Assembly (NCBI GenBank): GCA_900539325.1
Contig: UQCC01000001.1
Span: 62,001 to 126,000, forward strand
DNA from: an uncultured Eubacterium sp.
GTDB taxonomy: Bacteria > Bacillota > Clostridia > Oscillospirales > Acutalibacteraceae
DNA length: 64,000 nt
Direction of reading: 5' to 3'
Below are positions 59,662 to 64,000 of the stretch, in pieces. Positions within the stretch are counted from its first letter, which is position 1. Each line of letters starts with the position of its first letter. A program made the position numbers and the translations under genes. The notes beneath the pieces are model-generated. The model did no database searches and had not been told where the DNA came from. It worked only from the letters and a program-made list of their open reading frames with translations.

Positions 59662-61305
59662 ATGAAATTAATAATCGCGATAATTATAATTGTGGCATTT
59701 ATAGTAGGTGTTGTTAATAATTCAAAATTTAAGAAGCTTGAAGCAGAAATATTAGAAAAAGCGAGATTAACCGGTTGGTATGATGTTCCGTATTATGATG
59801 AGCAAGTAGTTGTAAAAAGTCGTTCGACATTAGAAAAATATGATGCCATAAGATTTTTTAAGGAAAATCGTGAAAAACTTAATGAAGCAGAAATGATTAT
59901 TGAAAGAAAGAACTTTATAGAAAAGTGTTTAAGAGAATCTCTAGTTATTATTGAACCTAAAAATTTTTTTGAACGTATTAATAGTACTTATAGAAAATTA
60001 AAAAAACACATTGATTCTGGGATTATAAAATCACACGCATACAGAATTGAGGTAAAATATATTACATCAGCGGGAAACCACCTTGCCTCAAAAGAAATTG
60101 TGCTTAACGAAGGAGAAATAAAGAGATTTGCAGAAGAGCCTTATTTGTTAATGACAAAAGGTGAATTTAATAAATATATTAAAGAACAGAATAAGATTGC
60201 TTTGGATAAAAAGCATCATGAGTATTATGGAAAAGTAAATTACATAATTGATTATGTTAATGACTGTAAAGAATCATTAATAAAAAAAGAAGATTGTTAT
60301 GAATTAGACAATTTAATGGCACAGCTCTTTGATAGAACAATTAATAGCATAAAGAAAATTAAAACTATAGATAGCGAAGAATGGGATATTATAGGGAGTT
60401 TTATTGACAGAATTAAAAATAATGTAGAACAAATAGTAAACAATAATAATAAAATATTGGATTATTATAAGTCTCCTGACTTCTTAAAAGTCAAGGACAC
60501 CTGCGAAATCTTGATGAGCAGTCAAAGAGAGTTTAATGAATATATTGAAGAAAAGGTTCAGTCTGTTTCGAAGTTTTTTGAAAATAGGGTTGTTCGTACT
60601 GAAACAATAAATACCGATTTTAATAACTATATTAGACCGTATAAAAAAACAGTTACTCCGTTTACTGCCGAGGTTTCGTCAACAGTATTTGCAAGTGCTG
60701 AAAATAATCCGCTCGAATATGTTGTAAAATACTTTTATCCTAACAAGAAATTATATCCCGAACAGATACAAAAACTGTATTTGCTCGTTGAAGAGCTTGA
60801 AACATTAAAGGACGCAAAGCAAATAATTGATAATTACAAAGCGGATTATCAGCAGTATTTGGGTGATGTTCCAAGTTTTATTATGGAAAATGATGAAACG
60901 GGATTTTATTCAAGACTCGGTTTTGCCAATCTTGAAGAGAGCGAACTTACTGTTGAGTATAAATTTTCTTATACATCTCCCGGCGGTTTTGCACAAAGAT
61001 CGTTTACATTTCCTATGAACGAGAATAATATAGCAAAGCTGATAGAAATTCTTGAAAATAAACTTACATATAAGGAGTTTGCAAAAGAACAGCGCAGACT
61101 TATGACAAAGAAATTGCGTGAATCAATCAAAATTCGTGATAATTATACTTGTTGTAATTGTCATAATTCAATTCAAAAAGAACCGAATTTGCTCTTAGAA
61201 ATAGACCATATTATACCTGTTTCAAAGGGCGGTTGCACAACAGAGGATAATCTGCAAACCTTATGTTGGAAATGCAATAGGTCAAAGAGTGATAAAATCA
61301 TTTAA
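59662..61305 (+). CDS. Membrane-anchored HNH endonuclease-like protein
   Basis: A 547-residue protein. An N-terminal hydrophobic segment (MKLIIAIIIIVAFIVGVVNN) anchors it, followed by ~470 residues of mostly helical, Lys/Glu-rich sequence that I do not recognise. A C-terminal HNH domain has zinc cysteines C497/C498/C500, catalytic-region D515-H516 (EIDHIIPVSKGG), N530 and C535/C538 in TLCWKCNRSKSD. The nuclease core looks intact. AAAGGAG (59650-59656) precedes the ATG at 59662. Base composition is clearly more AT-rich than the flanking genes, suggesting transfer. A role in defence or in processing incoming DNA is possible but unproven. Confidence 0.82.
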   Translation: MKLIIAIIIIVAFIVGVVNNSKFKKLEAEILEKARLTGWYDVPYYDEQVVVKSRSTLEKYDAIRFFKENREKLNEAEMIIERKNFIEKCLRESLVIIEPKNFFERINSTYRKLKKHIDSGIIKSHAYRIEVKYITSAGNHLASKEIVLNEGEIKRFAEEPYLLMTKGEFNKYIKEQNKIALDKKHHEYYGKVNYIIDYVNDCKESLIKKEDCYELDNLMAQLFDRTINSIKKIKTIDSEEWDIIGSFIDRIKNNVEQIVNNNNKILDYYKSPDFLKVKDTCEILMSSQREFNEYIEEKVQSVSKFFENRVVRTETINTDFNNYIRPYKKTVTPFTAEVSSTVFASAENNPLEYVVKYFYPNKKLYPEQIQKLYLLVEELETLKDAKQIIDNYKADYQQYLGDVPSFIMENDETGFYSRLGFANLEESELTVEYKFSYTSPGGFAQRSFTFPMNENNIAKLIEILENKLTYKEFAKEQRRLMTKKLRESIKIRDNYTCCNCHNSIQKEPNLLLEIDHIIPVSKGGCTTEDNLQTLCWKCNRSKSDKII

Positions 61306-61337
61306 TGATAATTGGTTATTTACAAGGAGACCTTCCG

Positions 61338-61460
61338 ATGAAACAGAATGCAAGGTTGCCGGTGCTTATGAACATAAACAACTTTACAGCAAAGAAAACA
61401 AAAATTGAAGTAATTGAGCCAAAAGAAGCGAGAAACAAGATTTGCTTGAATGTAGAGTAA
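61338..61460 (+). CDS. 40-residue ORF behind the HNH gene
   Basis: ATG at 61338 preceded by AAGGAG (61324-61329), open for 40 codons to TAA at 61458-61460. The product begins MKQNARLPVLMNINNF and ends ARNKICLNVE: basic, no membrane segment, no family recognised. The strong ribosome site and the 32-base gap to the HNH stop suggest that it is translated from the same mRNA. Confidence 0.5.
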   Translation: MKQNARLPVLMNINNFTAKKTKIEVIEPKEARNKICLNVE

Positions 61461-61489
61461 ATATTAAAAAATTATGGAGAATTAAAAAA

Positions 61490-61636
61490 ATGAGATTAGA
61501 AGTCGGCTATCTTGACGGCGTTACAGGTGAATATACTCCGCCTGGGCTGTATATGGTTGACGAGCAAGAAGCGGAAGAATTTGACAAAACTTTTGAATTT
61601 AAGCAAAAGCTTGTTCTTCCCGAGCAGATGTTTTGA
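61490..61636 (+). CDS. 48-residue acidic ORF behind the HNH gene
   Basis: ATG at 61490 with GGAG about 12 bases upstream, 48 codons. The product begins MRLEVGYLDGVTGEYTPPGL and carries an acidic middle (DEQEAEEFDKTFEF). No family recognised. The acidic charge contrasts with the basic 40-residue ORF before it. It ends just before a GC-rich hairpin at 61644, so the HNH gene and both small ORFs may form one unit. Confidence 0.55.
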   Translation: MRLEVGYLDGVTGEYTPPGLYMVDEQEAEEFDKTFEFKQKLVLPEQMF

Positions 61637-61643
61637 ATGAACG

Positions 61644-61672
61644 GGGCAGGTGGGTAACTGCCTGCCCTTTGA
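61644..61672 (+). terminator. Hairpin after the small ORFs
   Basis: GGGCAGG / CCTGCCC with a 10-base loop, followed by only TTTG. It separates the HNH unit from the nitroreductase; strength uncertain. Confidence 0.5.
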
Positions 61673-61695
61673 ATATAAATTTTGGAGGTATGATT

Positions 61696-62220
61696 ATGTC
61701 CGATATGTTAGATGTTATGAAATCAAGAAGAAGTATTAAGAAATACAAGTCCGCTCCTGTGGCTGACGAACTTCTTGATAAAATCGTTGAAGCCGGTCTT
61801 TATGCCGCAAACGGCAGAGGTAATCAAAATTCAATTATTATCAAAGTGACAGACAAAAAAGTTCGTGATGAACTGTCTGCTCTTAATTGTAAAATAGGAG
61901 GCTGGAAGCCTGATTTTGACCCGTTTTATAACGCTCCTGCCGTTCTTGTTGTCCTTGATAAAAAGGACAGCTCAACCTGTGTTTATGACGGCAGTCTTGT
62001 AATGGGTAATATGATGCTTGAGGCTCACGCTTTGGGACTTGGCAGTTGCTGGATTCACCGTGCCAAGGAAGAATTCAAAACCGAGCAAGGCAAACAACTC
62101 CTTCAAAAACTCGGTATCACGGAGGAATATGTCGGCGTCGGTCATTGCATAGTCGGTTATCCCGACTGCGAAGCACCGAAAACGCCCGACAGAAAGCCTA
62201 ACAGAGTTTATAGCATTTGA
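61696..62220 (+). CDS. Nitroreductase-family flavoprotein
   Basis: A 174-residue FMN-dependent oxidoreductase. The N-terminal VMKSRRSIKKYKSAPV holds the FMN-phosphate-binding arginine/serine pattern; GNMMLEAHALGLGSCWIHRA and the VGVGHCIVGYP segment complete the family pattern. GGAGG (61684-61688) favours the ATG at 61696 over that at 61690. Substrate is unknown; such enzymes reduce nitro compounds, quinones or enones with NAD(P)H. A terminator follows. Confidence 0.9.
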   Translation: MSDMLDVMKSRRSIKKYKSAPVADELLDKIVEAGLYAANGRGNQNSIIIKVTDKKVRDELSALNCKIGGWKPDFDPFYNAPAVLVVLDKKDSSTCVYDGSLVMGNMMLEAHALGLGSCWIHRAKEEFKTEQGKQLLQKLGITEEYVGVGHCIVGYPDCEAPKTPDRKPNRVYSI

Positions 62221-62245
62221 TGATAAAAACTTTACAATTTATGTA

Positions 62246-62279
62246 AAACTTCCTGATTCGTAAAATCGGGGAGTTTTTG
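62246..62279 (+). terminator. Intrinsic terminator after the nitroreductase gene
   Basis: Stem AAACTTCCTGATT / AATCGGGGAGTTT (a few G-T pairs) with a short loop, running into TTTTTG. Confidence 0.7.
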
Positions 62280-62308
62280 TTGTATATGACAGTTTTATGC
62301 TGTATAAT
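62280..62308 (+). promoter_or_regulatory. Promoter candidate of the two-component system
   Basis: TTGTAT (62280-62285), 17-base spacer, TATAAT (62303-62308), about 100 bases upstream of the regulator gene. The leader between is AT-rich and contains near-repeats of TTGTAAA / TTTTACA, which could be regulator-binding sites. Confidence 0.5.
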
Positions 62309-62411
62309 CAAATTGTAAAGAAAAGTTTGCAATTTTACCTGAATTTTACAAACCTTGTGTTTTTGATTTTACTTTTATTTTATAAAATGGAAGCAAGATA
62401 GGAGATAAATT

Positions 62412-63086
62412 ATGATTTACTGTATAGAAGATGACAACGGAATCAGAGATTTAATTGTTTACACGCTCACTGCATCCGGCTATGAGGCAAAGGGCTTTGC
62501 CGATTCTTCGGAGTTTTGGACGGCTGTTAAGCAGGAAATTCCGACTCTTATTTTGCTTGATGTTATGCTTCCTAATGAGGACGGCATAAGTATTCTCAAA
62601 AAAATCCGTTCCGACAAAAAGACGGTAGAGATTCCCGTTATTATGGAAACGGCTAAAGAAACCGAGTATGATAAAGTTGTTGCACTTGATTTGGGTGCAG
62701 ACGACTACCTTACAAAGCCTTTTGGTATGATGGAAATGGTGTCAAGAGTAAGAGCCGTGCTTCGCCGTACTTCAAAGGAAGAAATAAAGCAGAATTTAAA
62801 GCTTAATGAATTGGAAATCAATACTTCCCGTCATATTGTTTATGTCAACAAAAACGAAGTTTATCTAACACTCAAAGAGTACGATTTACTCAAACTGTTT
62901 ATGGAAAATATCGGCAGAGCATTCACCCGTGATCAGCTTCTCAGCAGTGTGTGGGGTACGGAATATGTCGGCGAAACAAGAACGGTTGATGTACATATCG
63001 GTACTCTTCGTACAAAACTCGGCTCTGCCGGCGATTATATCAAAACTGTCCGCGGAGTGGGTTACAGAATGGAGGAAGAAAAATGA
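62412..63086 (+). CDS. OmpR/PhoB-family response regulator
   Basis: A 224-residue transcription regulator. The receiver domain has the acidic pocket (IEDDN), phospho-acceptor D50 in LLDVMLP, T80 in METAKE and K102 in YLTKPFG. The C-terminal winged helix ends with TVDVHIGTLRTKLG and TVRGVGYRM, typical of PhoB/OmpR. It overlaps the kinase gene by 4 bases. Pairing with a PhoR-like kinase and the overall look suggest PhoB, but no Pho-regulon gene adjoins it directly. Confidence 0.94.
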   Translation: MIYCIEDDNGIRDLIVYTLTASGYEAKGFADSSEFWTAVKQEIPTLILLDVMLPNEDGISILKKIRSDKKTVEIPVIMETAKETEYDKVVALDLGADDYLTKPFGMMEMVSRVRAVLRRTSKEEIKQNLKLNELEINTSRHIVYVNKNEVYLTLKEYDLLKLFMENIGRAFTRDQLLSSVWGTEYVGETRTVDVHIGTLRTKLGSAGDYIKTVRGVGYRMEEEK

Positions 63087-64000
63087 CAAAAAAGATTTTT
63101 CGCTCGATTTGTTCTGTGGCAGTCTGCATAACTCTTGCAGTGCTTTCGATAATTATGGGCGTTTTGTATAATTATTTTTCCGATATTCAAAAACAGCGTA
63201 TCGACACTCAGGTTCAGTATATCGCAAGTGCGGTTGAACTTGACGGCAAGAAATATCTTGATAAAATTCAGGACAAAACCTTCCGTATGACTTGGATTGC
63301 AAAGGACGGCAAGGTTCTTTACGATAACGAGGCAAACAGCGACGAGATGGAAAATCACCTTGAGCGTGAAGAAGTAAAACAGGCAATGCTGACGGGCAAA
63401 GGAACAGCAGGCAGATATTCCAAAACACTTACTCAGCATCAGTATTATTCGGCAGTCAGATTAACTGACGGCAGTGTAATGCGTATGTCTGTCAATGAAC
63501 TTTCGTGGTGGGCGCTCGTTCTTTCAATGGCTCAGCCGATTATTATTGTATTTCTTATTGCTGTTTTGGTGTCTCTTTTCTTCGCTTCACGACTTTCAAA
63601 GAAAATCGTTGAACCTCTTAATCAAATTGATTTGGACAATCCAAACAACGCAAAGGTTTACGAAGAACTTTCACCGCTTCTCGAAAAAGTTAAAATTCAG
63701 AAAAAGCAAATTAAAAATCAACAGCTTGAACTTGAAAAGAAACGCCATGAATTTGAGGCTGCAACAGAAAATATGTCCGAGGGAATAATTCTTCTTAATT
63801 CGGACGGCGTGATTATCAGTATCAACAAAACCGCTTCAAGACTTCTCGGTATAAGCAGTTATTGCGTAGGCAAAGATTTGCTTCTTTTCAGTAGCGGGGT
63901 TGAAATTCAGGAGCTTCTTCGCAAAGCCGAAAGCGGCAAGCACAGTGAGATTATTCTTGATATTGACGAAGTAAGCTATCATTTCAGCGCAACTCCGATT
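63083..64000 (+). CDS. PhoR-like sensor histidine kinase, N-terminal part
   Basis: The frame is open from ATG 63083 to the end of the window (306 codons), so the C-terminal dimerisation and ATPase domains lie outside. Visible parts: a first membrane segment (VAVCITLAVLSIIMGVLY), an extracytoplasmic sensor of about 130 residues, a second segment (MAQPIIIVFLIAVLVSLFFA), a short HAMP-like/coiled linker (KVKIQKKQIKNQQLELEK) and the start of a PAS domain (ENMSEGIILLNSDGVIISI). This order is that of PhoR/WalK-type kinases. Confidence 0.9.
   Translation, partial: MTKKIFRSICSVAVCITLAVLSIIMGVLYNYFSDIQKQRIDTQVQYIASAVELDGKKYLDKIQDKTFRMTWIAKDGKVLYDNEANSDEMENHLEREEVKQAMLTGKGTAGRYSKTLTQHQYYSAVRLTDGSVMRMSVNELSWWALVLSMAQPIIIVFLIAVLVSLFFASRLSKKIVEPLNQIDLDNPNNAKVYEELSPLLEKVKIQKKQIKNQQLELEKKRHEFEAATENMSEGIILLNSDGVIISINKTASRLLGISSYCVGKDLLLFSSGVEIQELLRKAESGKHSEIILDIDEVSYHFSATPI

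Overview
The window comes from a low-GC, Gram-positive anaerobe of the Clostridia, most likely Oscillospirales (Ruminococcaceae-like). This rests on PolC, RnmV, TepA-YlzJ-SpoIIIE order, SpoVB-like/MazG/HU/RqcP order, HemZ, and Clostridia-type secreted mosaic proteins with CxxC repeats and an HTHTW motif. Nearly all genes lie on the + strand in tightly packed, often overlapping operons. I see no prophage, IS element or CRISPR array.

Layout. (1) 1-543: 3' end of polC. (2) 654-7602: histidine operon with a HisZ-HisG fusion, then hisD, hisB, hisA, hisI, hisE, and recJ; hisH, hisF and hisC are not here. (3) 7595-12344: bifunctional (p)ppGpp synthetase/hydrolase, dtd, an MBL hydrolase and hemZ, a common clostridial cluster. 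(4) 12453-17662: a coiled-coil protein, a SpoVB-like flippase, mazG, HU, rqcP, and PLP synthase pdxST. (5) 17725-26314: a GPH-type sugar symporter (minus), two unknown membrane proteins, an Old Yellow Enzyme-type reductase and a GH2 beta-galactosidase. (6) 26321-37891: housekeeping genes (comEC with a degraded C-terminal domain, holA, rnmV, a flavodoxin lipoprotein, tcdA, tmcAL, ackA, ydbC, alaS, a HIT protein, a PRTase).

(7) 38035-46166: the accessory island. Two very large secreted proteins sit here, an M64-type metallopeptidase and a C-type-lectin/BspA-LRR mosaic. They share a 346-residue C-terminus encoded by a nearly identical ~1.3 kb direct repeat. The repeat also carries a small frame-broken peptide gene and a terminator. 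This is the clearest sign of recent duplication or gene conversion. (8) 46230-53518: tepA, ylzJ, an aberrant UppP-like gene, ftsK/spoIIIE, ygiQ, comEA and comFC. (9) 53662-58163: tRNA-Arg(CCG), a Na/Pi cotransporter, a GH28-fold protein and a NahK-like sugar kinase. (10) 58171-64000: dispersed hairpin repeats, an RNA uracil methyltransferase, a membrane-anchored HNH protein with two tiny ORFs behind it, a nitroreductase and a PhoB/PhoR-type two-component system, whose kinase runs off the end.

The most notable points are the HisZ-HisG fusion under an operator-like promoter, the 1.3 kb repeat with its hidden peptide ORF, the anchored HNH protein with its small partners, and two recognisable families (ComEC, UppP) that have lost catalytic motifs. 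Function calls rest on reading motifs by eye; no database search was run.
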